Origin: Stenotrophomonas maltophilia
GTDB lineage: Bacteria > Pseudomonadota > Gammaproteobacteria > Xanthomonadales > Xanthomonadaceae
DNA: 64,000 nt
Direction: 5' to 3'
Assembly (NCBI GenBank): GCA_002364755.1
Contig: DEZI01000017.1
Span: 162,685 to 226,684, forward strand
Numbering within the stretch: the first letter of the stretch is position 1; every line of letters starts with the position of its first letter. A program made the translations under genes and the position numbers. Shown here in pieces: positions 27,590 through 35,800 of the stretch. Below the pieces are notes generated by a model, which was not told where the DNA came from, did not search any database, and saw nothing but the letters and a program-made list of their open reading frames with translations.

Positions 27590-28366
27590 ATGCGTGTCGC
27601 CCGTACCCGCCCCGCCACCGTTCTGTCGTGGCTGCTGTTGATCGCTTTGTGCCTGCTGCCCGTGCTGGCATTTGCCGCGCCCGGTGCGCCGGCCGCGCTG
27701 CCGGACGTCAACGTCGGCAAGATCGGCGGCCAGCCGGTCAGCCTGCCGTTGCAGACCCTGCTGCTGATGACGGCGATCACCCTGATCCCGTCGATGCTGC
27801 TGGTGCTGACCTCGTTCACCCGCATCATCATCGTGCTGGGCCTGCTGCGGCAGGCGCTGGGCACCGGGCAGACGCCGTCCAACCAGGTGCTGCTGGGCCT
27901 GGCCCTGTTCCTGACCGCGATGATCATGATGCCGACCTGGGACAAGGCGTGGAGCACGGGCATGGCGCCCTACCTCAACGGCGAGATCGACTTCCAGACC
28001 GCCTGGACGATGACCACCACGCCCCTGCGCGCTTTCATGCTGGCGCAGATCCGCGAGACCGACCTGATGACCTTCGCCGGCATCGCCGGGCACGGCACTT
28101 ACGCCAGCCCCGACGCGATCCCGTTCCCGGTGCTGGTGGCCTCGTTCGTCACCAGCGAACTGAAGACCGCCTTCGAGATCGGCTTCCTGATCTTCATCCC
28201 GTTCGTGATCATCGATCTGGTGGTGGCCAGCGTGTTGATGTCGATGGGCATGATGATGCTGTCGCCGATGCTGGTGTCGGCGCCGTTCAAGATCCTGCTG
28301 TTCGTGCTGGTCGATGGCTGGGTGCTGACGGTCGGTACGTTGGCGGCCAGCTTCAACCCGTCGTGA
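27590..28366 (+). CDS. fliP: Export-gate protein FliP
   Basis: The 258-residue product is a core subunit of the type III export gate. It has a cleavable-type N-terminal hydrophobic segment (WLLLIALCLLPVLAFAAPG) and family motifs LLMTAITLIPSMLLVLTSFTRI, LGLLRQALGTGQTPSNQVLLGLALFL and ELKTAFEIGFLIFIPFVIIDL. The gene begins one base after fliO. A REP element follows before fliQ. Confidence 0.97.
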   Translation: MRVARTRPATVLSWLLLIALCLLPVLAFAAPGAPAALPDVNVGKIGGQPVSLPLQTLLLMTAITLIPSMLLVLTSFTRIIIVLGLLRQALGTGQTPSNQVLLGLALFLTAMIMMPTWDKAWSTGMAPYLNGEIDFQTAWTMTTTPLRAFMLAQIRETDLMTFAGIAGHGTYASPDAIPFPVLVASFVTSELKTAFEIGFLIFIPFVIIDLVVASVLMSMGMMMLSPMLVSAPFKILLFVLVDGWVLTVGTLAASFNPS

Positions 28367-28380
28367 ATCGAGCATACCCC

Positions 28381-28402
28381 GCCGGGCATGGCCCGGCGCT
28401 AC
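28381..28402 (-). repeat. GTAG-type REP between fliP and fliQ
   Basis: GCCGGGCATGGCCCGGCGCTAC, read as a GTAG-headed REP on the minus strand. It lies in the 46-base gap between fliP and fliQ, inside the operon, so it does not seem to stop transcription. Confidence 0.8.
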
Positions 28403-28412
28403 CGATGGAACA

Positions 28413-28685
28413 ATGATGTCTCCCGAACTTGCCTTGACCGAACTGCGTGGCGGCCTGATCACCGTGCTGTGGGTGGCCGGCCCGCTGCTGCTCACCGTGC
28501 TGGTGGTGGGCGTGGTGGTGGGCGTGGTGCAGGCCGCGACCCAGCTCAACGAGCCGACCATCGCCTTCGTCGCCAAAGCCGCCGCGTTGACGGCCGTGCT
28601 GTTTGCGCTGGGCAGCCTGCTGATCGGCCACCTGGTCGAATTCACCACGCTGCTGTTCCAGCGCATTCCACACCTGATCGGCTAG
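28413..28685 (+). CDS. fliQ: Export-gate protein FliQ
   Basis: A 90-residue protein with two membrane helices (LITVLWVAGPLLLTVLVVGVVVG; AALTAVLFALGSLLIGHLV) and the loop QAATQLNEPTIAFVAK, the FliQ signature. It forms part of the FliPQR helical gate. ATG 28413 and ATG 28416 are both possible starts. FliR follows after 13 bases. Confidence 0.96.
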   Translation: MMSPELALTELRGGLITVLWVAGPLLLTVLVVGVVVGVVQAATQLNEPTIAFVAKAAALTAVLFALGSLLIGHLVEFTTLLFQRIPHLIG

Positions 28686-28698
28686 GAACTACGCGCTG

Positions 28699-29490
28699 AT
28701 GGATGCCGCCACCCAGATGGCTGCCGACGGCCTGCAGGCCTTCAGCATGATCGCCACGGTGCTGTGGACGATGCTGCGCATCGGCGCGGTGGCGATGGCC
28801 ATGCCCATGATCGGTACCCGCGCGGTGCCGCAGCGGATCCGCGTGATCCTGGCCGGCACCCTGTCCATCGCCCTGGCCCCCCTGCTGCCGCCGGTACCGG
28901 AATGGGCCGGCTTCGACGCCGCCACCGTGTTGACCATCGCCCGTGAACTCGCCATCGGCGTGTCCATCGGCTTCATGCTGCGGCTGATCTTCGAGGCCGG
29001 CGCCATGGCCGGCGAACTGGTCGCGCAGGGCACCGGCCTGGCCTTCGCGCAGATGAGCGATCCGCTGCGCGGCGGCACCTCCGGCGTCATCGGCCAGTGG
29101 TTCTACCTGCTGTTCGGCCTGCTGTTCTTCACCGCCAACGGCCATCTGGCGTTGATCTCGCTGGTGGTGGACAGCTACCGCGCGCTGCCGATCGGTGCGC
29201 CCCTGCCCGACCCGACCGCTTTCTTCAGCATCGCCCCGACCCTGCTGCTGACCGCCCTGCGCGGCGCCCTCACCCTGGCCATCCCGCTGACGGTGGCGAT
29301 GCTGGCGGTGAACCTCGCTTTCGGCGTGCTGGCGCGTGCAGCGCCCGCAATGAATCCGATCCAGCTGGGCCTGCCGGTCTCGCTGCTGCTGGGCCTGTTC
29401 CTGCTGGCCCTGCTGATGGGTGAGATGGGCCCGCCGGTGCAGCGCCTGTTCGACGCGGCCTTCGAAGCGGCGGGTGCCGTCACCCGGTGA
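28699..29490 (+). CDS. fliR: Export-gate protein FliR
   Basis: The 263-residue product is a polytopic membrane protein completing the FliPQR gate; signature parts are ARELAIGVSIGFMLRLIFEAG, AQGTGLAFAQMSDPL, VIGQWFYLLFGLLFF and NPIQLGLPVSLLLGLFLL. It is the last gene of the fliL operon. In most flagellar operons flhB comes soon after; here a signalling gene and a 12.4-kb insert lie between. Confidence 0.96.
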   Translation: MDAATQMAADGLQAFSMIATVLWTMLRIGAVAMAMPMIGTRAVPQRIRVILAGTLSIALAPLLPPVPEWAGFDAATVLTIARELAIGVSIGFMLRLIFEAGAMAGELVAQGTGLAFAQMSDPLRGGTSGVIGQWFYLLFGLLFFTANGHLALISLVVDSYRALPIGAPLPDPTAFFSIAPTLLLTALRGALTLAIPLTVAMLAVNLAFGVLARAAPAMNPIQLGLPVSLLLGLFLLALLMGEMGPPVQRLFDAAFEAAGAVTR

Positions 29491-29499
29491 CGCGTATCT

Positions 29500-29566
29500 G
29501 TAAAGCCGAGCGCATGCTCGGCTGCTCCTGGCCGAAGGAGGAAGCCGAGCATAGGCTCGGCTCTAC
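29500..29566 (+). repeat. REP-like pair after fliR
   Basis: AGCCGAGC-GCAT-GCTCGGCT (29503-29522) and AGCCGAGCATAGGCTCGGCTCTAC (29543-29566; ending with a reversed GTAG) form two hairpins of the same stem sequence, the dimer form of another SMAG subfamily. They sit directly after fliR and may act as its transcript end. Confidence 0.75.
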
Positions 29567-29707
29567 CCCTCTCCCACCAGTTCGCGCTAGAGTGAATGGG
29601 CGGGACCCAGGGGGACACCGCACGTGGCAGCCGCCGTGCGGGCTGCCTGCCTCATCCATGCCCCAACGTAGTTTTTCCGTCGACAGGATGGTCCGGGAGA
29701 AAGACGA

Positions 29708-31837
29708 ATGCTGGTAGGCACGTACAACCCGTGGCTGATAGCCGTTTCGCTGCTGGTCGCCGTAATGGCGTCGTACACCGCGCTGGCCATGGCCGGCCGC
29801 ACGGTCACCGCGCCTGGCAAAGGCGCCACCTGGTGGTGGCGGCTGGGCGGCGGTTTTGCCATGGGCCTGGGCATCTGGTCCATGCACTTCATCGGCATGC
29901 TCGCCTTCAACCTGCCCATCCCGCTGGGCTACGACCTGCCGATCACGCTGCTCTCGCTCGGCATGGCCATCGCCGCCTCGGTGTTCGCGCTGTGGCTGGT
30001 TTCGCTGCGCACCCTGCCGCACCCGCGCCTGGCCGGTGGCGCGGTGCTGATGGGCACGGGCATCGCCGGCATGCACTACGTCGGCATGGCCGCGATGCGC
30101 ATGAACCCGGGCATCGATTACGACCCGGTCTGGCTGGCGCTGTCGCTGCTGGTCGCCGTGGCCGCTTCATGGGTGGCGCTGTACGTCGCCTTCCGGCTGC
30201 GCGCGCAGCACACCCGCAGCGTTGATCGCCTGGCCGCTGCCGGCCTGCTCGGCCTGGCCATCGTCGGCATGCACTACACCGGCATGGCCGCCGCGCGTTT
30301 CCCGGAAGGCAGCGTCTGCGGTGCGGCGGTGGGCAATGGCCTGCAGAGCACCTGGCTGGCGATGCTGGTGGTGGTGCTCACCGTGGCGATCCTGGCGGTG
30401 GTGCTGGTGGTGTCCTGGATGGACCAGCGGGTGGAAGCGCAGCTGTTGCGGCTGCGCAACTCGATGCTGAGCACATCGCTGACCGATGCCCAGCAGGAAC
30501 TCACCCAGGCGGCGCTGCACGATCCGCTCACCCGCCTGCCGAACCGGTTGCTGCTGCAGCGGGGCATCGTGCAGGCACTGGCCGAGGCCGAACAGGGCGG
30601 CAGCCGCTTCGCGGTGATGTTCATGGACCTGGATGGCTTCAAGCAGGTCAATGATGCCTATGGCCACCAGGCCGGTGATGCATTGCTGGTGGCGGTGGCC
30701 GAACGCACCCGCCAGCTGCTGCGGCCCAACGACCTGCTGGCCCGGCTGGGCGGCGACGAGTTCGTACTGGTGGTGCGCATCGATCACGACGAGGATCTGC
30801 CGACCCTGGCCCGGCGCATCCTGCAGGCGGTGGGCAGCGCCCCGCTGCTGCCCGACAGCGAACTGCAGGTGACCGCCAGCATCGGCGTGGCGATCTGCCC
30901 GGACCATGCTGCCAGCGAACGGCAGCTGATGGCCTTTGCCGATGCGGCGATGTACCAGGCCAAGGAATCCGGCCGCAATGCCTTCGTGATGTTCGCCGAC
31001 TGGATGAACGACAGCGCCGAGCAGCAGTTCCGACTGCTGGCCGACCTGCGCAAAGCGATCAGCAGCGACCAGCTGTTCCTGCACTTCCAGCCGAAGATCC
31101 AGGTGGCCACGCAGAAGGTGGCCGGGGCCGAGGCGCTGATCCGCTGGCGTCATCCCGAGCAAGGCCTGATCCCGCCGGATCGCTTCATCCGCCTGGCCGA
31201 GCGCAGTGGCGCCATCAACGAGATCGGTCGCTGGGCGCTGGACCAGGCCTGCGCGCAGCTGCGCCGCTGGCACGACGCCGGCCACGAGGGCTGGTCCATG
31301 GCGGTCAACCTGTCGCCGGTGCAGTTCGGCTCGCCGCACCTGCTGCAGGATGTGACCGAGGTGATCGAGCGCCATCGCATCAGCCCGCGCCAGCTGGTGC
31401 TGGAGATCACCGAAAGCACGGTGATGCGCGATACCGACACCAGCCTGCGCCTGCTGCAGGCGCTGTCGGCGCTGGGCGTGGGTATTTCCATCGATGATTT
31501 CGGTACCGGCTATTCCAGCCTGCTGTACCTGAAGCGTCTGCCGGCCACCGAGATCAAGATCGACCACGCTTTCGTGCGCGACCTGGAACATAGTGCCGAA
31601 GACGTGGTGATCGTCTCAGCCATCGTGGCCCTCGGCCACGCACTGGACATGGACATCGTGGCCGAAGGCGTGGAGACCGCTGCCCAGCGGGCATACCTGG
31701 AGCGCCTGGGCTGCGATTACCTGCAAGGCTTCCTGCTGGGCCGGCCGGTGGATGCGGCGCGCTTCATGCAGCTGCACGACCTGCCGCGGCCACGGGTGGA
31801 ACTGGCGCAAAGCCCGCCGCCACCGGACTCGACCTGA
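29708..31837 (+). CDS. MHYT-GGDEF-EAL c-di-GMP enzyme
   Basis: A 709-residue protein. The N-terminal seven-helix MHYT sensor (to about residue 245) shows MHF, MHY and MHY motifs in WSMHFIGM, AGMHYVGM and VGMHYTGM, thought to bind metal and sense a diatomic gas. The GGDEF domain has an intact GGDEF in RLGGDEFVLV and an RPND inhibitory site just before it; the EAL domain has EAL in AEALIRWRH, NLSPVQF, ITESTVM, DDFGTGYSS and EGVET. Both domains look active. It starts at ATG 29708 after GGGAG, between fliR and flhB, so it probably tunes motility through FleQ, PilZ or YcgR. Confidence 0.93.
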   Translation: MLVGTYNPWLIAVSLLVAVMASYTALAMAGRTVTAPGKGATWWWRLGGGFAMGLGIWSMHFIGMLAFNLPIPLGYDLPITLLSLGMAIAASVFALWLVSLRTLPHPRLAGGAVLMGTGIAGMHYVGMAAMRMNPGIDYDPVWLALSLLVAVAASWVALYVAFRLRAQHTRSVDRLAAAGLLGLAIVGMHYTGMAAARFPEGSVCGAAVGNGLQSTWLAMLVVVLTVAILAVVLVVSWMDQRVEAQLLRLRNSMLSTSLTDAQQELTQAALHDPLTRLPNRLLLQRGIVQALAEAEQGGSRFAVMFMDLDGFKQVNDAYGHQAGDALLVAVAERTRQLLRPNDLLARLGGDEFVLVVRIDHDEDLPTLARRILQAVGSAPLLPDSELQVTASIGVAICPDHAASERQLMAFADAAMYQAKESGRNAFVMFADWMNDSAEQQFRLLADLRKAISSDQLFLHFQPKIQVATQKVAGAEALIRWRHPEQGLIPPDRFIRLAERSGAINEIGRWALDQACAQLRRWHDAGHEGWSMAVNLSPVQFGSPHLLQDVTEVIERHRISPRQLVLEITESTVMRDTDTSLRLLQALSALGVGISIDDFGTGYSSLLYLKRLPATEIKIDHAFVRDLEHSAEDVVIVSAIVALGHALDMDIVAEGVETAAQRAYLERLGCDYLQGFLLGRPVDAARFMQLHDLPRPRVELAQSPPPPDST

Positions 31838-31841
31838 CGCT

Positions 31842-31860
31842 GGGCCCGGCCCGGCGCTAC
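31842..31860 (-). repeat. REP fragment at the left edge of the insert
   Basis: GGGCCCGGCCCGGCGCTAC, a GTAG-type REP on the minus strand (left arm altered). Its final base is the first base of the 242-bp flhB repeat, so the REP edge and the repeat edge coincide. Confidence 0.6.
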
Positions 31861-31876
31861 CGCCGTCCCGCCGTCA

Positions 31877-31892
31877 CGGAACGGATCTTGCA
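31877..31892 (+). promoter_or_regulatory. Sigma54-like promoter, duplicated copy
   Basis: CGGAAC-N5-TTGCA, the same as the element before intact flhB at 44298-44313. In this copy it points into the insert (truncated flhB, hydrolase remnant, then the four-gene operon). Confidence 0.65.
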
Positions 31893-31925
31893 CGCACCCC
31901 GGCAACCCCAGCCGCAGTGCCCGTG

Positions 31926-32101
31926 ATGTCCGAGAACGAAGACGCAGGCGAAAAAACCGAACAACCAACCGAAAAACGCCTGCGTGAAGCCCGTGAGCAG
32001 GGCAACATCCCGCGCTCGAAGGAGCTGGCGACCGTGGCCGTGTTCGGTGCCGGCATCATCGCCATCATGGCCAGCGCCGCCTCGCTGGGGGCCGGCGGCC
32101 G
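31926..32101 (+). pseudogene. flhB: Truncated 5' copy of flhB
   Basis: The first 58 codons of flhB (MSENEDAGEKTEQPTEKRLR to ASAASLGAGG) with the ATG and upstream region intact, then an abrupt change of sequence at 32102. The reading frame runs on without a stop into a hydrolase-like fragment to 32375, so a chimeric peptide of 149 residues could be made. It lacks all FlhB membrane segments beyond the first and the NPTH cleavage site; it cannot act in export. The functional gene is at 44347-45477. Confidence 0.93.
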
Positions 32102-33795
32102 CTTTGCCAAGGCGCAGGCATCCATCCAGCAGGTGCGCGCAGGGCTGATCACTGCTGGCGACCCCGCGGCGGCGCAGCGCTGGACCTCGATGCTACTGAT
32201 GGCCACGGCCGCGGGTACCGACGACCCGGCTTACGCGGGCGCGTTCCATGCACTGTTCAGCGGACTGGATGATGCTGAAGATGCTGCTTGCCGCCGCCCA
32301 TGGCTACGCTGGGATCAGCGTGGACGCACGCGGCAAGGGCTAGGGCACCGGCACCATCGCTCCCTACGAACATGACGGTGAGGACGCCAACGCCGCCATC
32401 GACTGGATCAGCCGCCAGCCCTGGAACGATGGCCGGGTGGCGATGTACGGCGGCAGCTACGAGGGCTTCACCGCCTGGGCGGCGGCGCGCCACCACCACC
32501 CTGCCCTGAAGACCATCGTGCCCTACGTCGCCGCCATCCCCGGCCAGGGTCTGCCGATGGACAACAACGTCTTCCTCAGTGCCAACTACGGCTGGGCGTT
32601 CTACGCAGCAAACGGGCCGATGCTGGACGACGCCACCTATGACCAGAACGCACGCTGGCAGCAGCTGGGCCCGCGCTGGTATGCCTCGGGCCGCCCATAC
32701 CGGCAGATCGACCAGGTGGACGGCACACCCAACCCGAGGCTGCAGCGCTGGCTCGACCGTCCCGGGTATGACGCGTATTGGCAGGCGATGGTCCCCTATG
32801 GCGACCAGTTCGATGACATTTGCATCCCGGTACTGACCATCACCGGCTATTACGACGATGGCCAGATCTCGGCGCTGCAGTACGTCAAGGAGCATCTGCG
32901 GCACCGCCCCGATGCCGACCACGCCCTGTTGATCGGGCCCTACGACCATGGCGGCGCGCAGTCGGCACTCAAGCCCACGCAGCTGCGCGGCTATGCGCTG
33001 GACCCGGACGCGCAGTTCGATACGCCGGCCGTGACCTTCGAGTGGCTGGACCATGTCCTGCGCGGTGCACCGCGCCCGGCGCTAGTGCCCGACCGGGTCG
33101 ACTACCAGCTGATGGGCGCCAACCGTTGGGGCCATGCGCCCACCCTGCAGGCCGCGGCGGGCGGCCAGCGCCGCTATCACCTGTCCACCGCGCCCGCCTC
33201 GGCCGAGGGGTACCACCGCCTGCAGGAACAGACGCCGACACCCAGCCAGCTGCGGCAGACCGTCGACATGGCCGACCGCAACGAAATGCGCCACGGCTAC
33301 TACCCGTTCCCGATCATCGAAGCGCAGGACACGGCAGACACCGCGTCGTCCTTCGTCTCCGCGCCGTTCAGTGAACCGATGGACCTGGTGGGCAGCTTCT
33401 CCGGCGACCTGAAGGTGCGTATCAACAAGCGCGACCTGGATTTCACGGTCACCCTCTACGAGCTGCTTGCCGATGGGTGCCGCATGCAGTTGTCCTACTA
33501 CATGGGCCGGGCCAGCCATGTGCGGGATGCGACCACGCGCCATCTGCTGCAGCCTGGGCAATGGACCCACCAGCCCTTCGACCGCACCCGCATGGTTGCG
33601 CGCCGCCTGGCCCCCGGCAGCCGCCTGCTGGTGAAGGTGGACGTATTGAAGGACGCGATGCACCAGGTAAACCGCGGCACCGGCGGCGATGTCAGCGATG
33701 AGTCGGCCGCAGATGCGGGCGCCCCGCTGCAGGTGGACTGGCACAGCGACAGCGTGCTGACGATACCGCTGCAGGCGGCATACAGAACCCTGTAG
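32102..33795 (+). pseudogene. Broken CocE/NonD (S15) family hydrolase
   Basis: Three pieces of one gene can be seen. (1) A helical piece (RFAKAQASIQQVRAGLITAG to FHALFSGLDD), in frame with truncated flhB, looks like the N-terminal part of such hydrolases. (2) After a frame change near 32270-32290, AAAHGYAGISVDARGKG reads to an in-frame TAG at 32341. (3) From just after it, the remaining 480 codons are open: QPWNDGRVAMYGGSYEGF with the nucleophile Ser in GGSYEGF, then the X-Pro dipeptidyl-peptidase core and the C-terminal jelly-roll (NKRDLDFTVTLYELLADG). The start, part of the core and continuity are lost. Piece 3 has an ATG at 32437 but would lack much of the fold. Confidence 0.8.
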
Positions 33796-33813
33796 CGCCG
33801 AGCCTGCGCTCGA
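33792..33813 (+). repeat. GTAG-type REP, overlapping hydrolase stop
   Basis: GTAGCGCCGAGCCTGCGCTCG, a single GTAG-headed stem. The TAG of its GTAG head is the stop codon of the hydrolase remnant. Confidence 0.6.
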
Positions 33814-33965
33814 CTGAGGGTGGGCGCCTGCACCAGCCCTGGCAACTCCAGACATCACGCCAGGCCGGCATTGCCCTACCGGGCAATTTCCGGGCTGCCC
33901 CGGCTGGCAATTGCCTGACGTGCGCAATACGCTTCACGGGGTACAAAGGCGAGCCGGGAAACGAG
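33796..33965 (+). promoter_or_regulatory. Upstream region of the four-gene operon with repeated ATTGCC motifs
   Basis: The 170-base gap carries ATTGCCC-TACC-GGGCAAT (33870-33887, 7-bp arms) and the perfect 10-bp palindrome GGCAATTGCC (33906-33915), so the half-site ATTGCC occurs four times in both orientations within 46 bases. This looks like an operator region. No clear sigma70 pair, sigma54 or sigma28 promoter was recognised. The ATPase gene starts at 33966 with a weak ribosome-binding site (GAAACGAG). Confidence 0.4.
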
Positions 33966-35798
33966 ATGTCAGGGAAGAATCAGTTCGAGAAACCTCGATG
34001 GGAGCGTGACGTGGTCCGCTTCCTGCCGCTCAAGAGCCAGTTCGTGCTCTCCGGCAACGTGCGCGACCTGCAGGCAGGCGAGCTGCAGCCGGGCCTGGTG
34101 ACGGCACAGAGCTTCAACCAGCACCTGTGCACGACCCTGCTTGACGAGGGCTTCAGCCAGGTCCTCAGCTGGGATCCGCTGGCCGGCTTTCGCGTGCTGG
34201 GCCGCCCCGGCAGCGAGCCGGGCGAGGACGATGCGCTGCTGCGGGAGCTGGGCCTGACCCCTGCCAACGGCGCCGCCGCGGCGGGTGTCGACCTGCTCTC
34301 GGCGACCCTGCAGCGCCTGGTCAACCGCGGCGGCGAACCAATCGCGCTGATCGTGGACTTTGCCTCGCGCCTGAGCGTTCGCAGCGACAGTCTGAGTGCA
34401 GCCGAGCATCAGTTGTTTACCCACGCCCTGGTACTCGCCCACCAGGCGCGCAGCCGCCCCGCCACTGCGGCACGCAGGCCGTTCTTCAACAGCGTGCTGT
34501 GGGTGGTCGAAAAGGAAGGCGACCTCCCCGACTGGCTGGTGGTGGGCAACCCGCGGCTGCACCCGGTCGCGGTCGGCAAGCCCGATCAGCAGATTCGCCG
34601 CGCATTGGCACCTGCCCTGTTGAAAGGCCTGCCCGGCGCCGCAACGGCGCTGGCAGATGTCCTGGAGAAATCCGTCGATTCATTCGTCACCGAAACCGAA
34701 GGCCTGCTGCTGCTGGACCTGACCGCGATCGCGCAGCTGGCACGTGTGGAAGGCGTGGGCATGGAGCAGATCAGCGATGCAGTGCGCCGTTACAAGATCG
34801 GCGTCACCGAGGACCCCTGGCTTCGCATCGACCGACCGCGCATCCGCGCGGCACAGGGCTATGTGCAGCAGCGGGTGAAGGGCCAGGACCACGCGGTGAC
34901 CCATATGCTGGACATCGTCAAGCGCGCGATGACCGGCGTTGGCGTCCGCCGCAAGGGCAACCGACCGCGCGGCGTGGCCTTCCTCGCAGGCCCGACCGGT
35001 GTCGGCAAGACCGAACTGGCCAAAACCGTGACCAGCCTGCTGTTCGGCGATGAAGGGGCGTACATCCGCTTCGACATGTCCGAATTCAGTGCCGAACATG
35101 CCGACCAGCGTCTGACCGGTGCCCCGCCCGGCTACGTCGGCTATGACGTCGGCGGCGAGCTGACCAATGCGATCCGAGAGAAGCCCTTCAGCGTCGTGCT
35201 GTTTGACGAGATCGAAAAGGCGCATCCACGCATCCTCGACAAGTTCCTGCAGATCCTCGACGACGGCGTGCTGACCTCCGGCCGCGGCGACAGGGTCTAC
35301 TTCTCCGAGGCGCTGATCGTGTTCACCTCCAACCTGGGCATCTATCGCCAAGGTGAACACGGCGAGCGCGTCGCCAACGTGCTGCCCGGCGAAGCATTTG
35401 AACAGGTGCAGGAAAAGGTCCACTGCGAAATCGACCGCCACTTCAAGCTGGTACTGAACCGGCCGGAGATCCTCAACCGCATCGGTGAAAACATCATTGT
35501 TTTCGATTTCATCCGTGATGACGTGGCCGTGCAGATCTTCGAGCAGATGGTCGACGCCACCCTGCAGGATCTGCATGCACAACAGTTGACCGTGACCCTG
35601 GCCGCTGACGCCCGCGATACGCTGCAGGCACAGTGCCTGCAGGACCTTTCAAACGGCGGCCGTGGCATCCGCAACCAGATCGAGGCGCGCCTGCTCAACC
35701 CGCTCGCACGTGTCCTGTTCGACCAGGACGCGCAACCCGGCGAGCACTTCGTCATCACCGCCGTGCAACCGGGCGGACTGGCCGTAGAACGGGCCTGA
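33966..35798 (+). CDS. ClpB-like AAA+ ATPase (insert operon, gene 1)
   Basis: A 610-residue cytosolic protein. Residues about 300-600 are a ClpA/B D2-type AAA+ domain: Walker A GPTGVGKT at 342-349, substrate-loop region TGAPPGYVGYD, Walker B LFDEIEKAHP with D414-E415, sensor FTSNLG, and a C-terminal small domain (LQDLSNGGRGIRNQIEARLL). Residues 1-280 look like a degenerate AAA module: LIVDFASRL in place of Walker B, and LPDWLVVGNPRLHPVAVGKPDQ like the segment after sensor 1, but no Walker A. It has no ClpP-binding loop that I can see. Two bases separate it from the radical SAM gene. It probably remodels a protein partner of this operon; function is unknown. Confidence 0.85.
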   Translation: MSGKNQFEKPRWERDVVRFLPLKSQFVLSGNVRDLQAGELQPGLVTAQSFNQHLCTTLLDEGFSQVLSWDPLAGFRVLGRPGSEPGEDDALLRELGLTPANGAAAAGVDLLSATLQRLVNRGGEPIALIVDFASRLSVRSDSLSAAEHQLFTHALVLAHQARSRPATAARRPFFNSVLWVVEKEGDLPDWLVVGNPRLHPVAVGKPDQQIRRALAPALLKGLPGAATALADVLEKSVDSFVTETEGLLLLDLTAIAQLARVEGVGMEQISDAVRRYKIGVTEDPWLRIDRPRIRAAQGYVQQRVKGQDHAVTHMLDIVKRAMTGVGVRRKGNRPRGVAFLAGPTGVGKTELAKTVTSLLFGDEGAYIRFDMSEFSAEHADQRLTGAPPGYVGYDVGGELTNAIREKPFSVVLFDEIEKAHPRILDKFLQILDDGVLTSGRGDRVYFSEALIVFTSNLGIYRQGEHGERVANVLPGEAFEQVQEKVHCEIDRHFKLVLNRPEILNRIGENIIVFDFIRDDVAVQIFEQMVDATLQDLHAQQLTVTLAADARDTLQAQCLQDLSNGGRGIRNQIEARLLNPLARVLFDQDAQPGEHFVITAVQPGGLAVERA

Positions 35799-35800
35799 GC

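Larger units (their letters stand above)
31860..32101 (+). repeat. Direct repeat, copy 1 (flhB promoter and 5' end)
   Basis: 242 bases matching 44281-44522 with only three differences: C/T and G/A near 32015-32023 and C/A near 32078. All three fall at third codon positions of flhB and change no amino acid; the 66 non-coding bases before the ATG are the same in both copies. The two copies bound about 12.2 kb of non-flagellar DNA. Confidence 0.97.
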
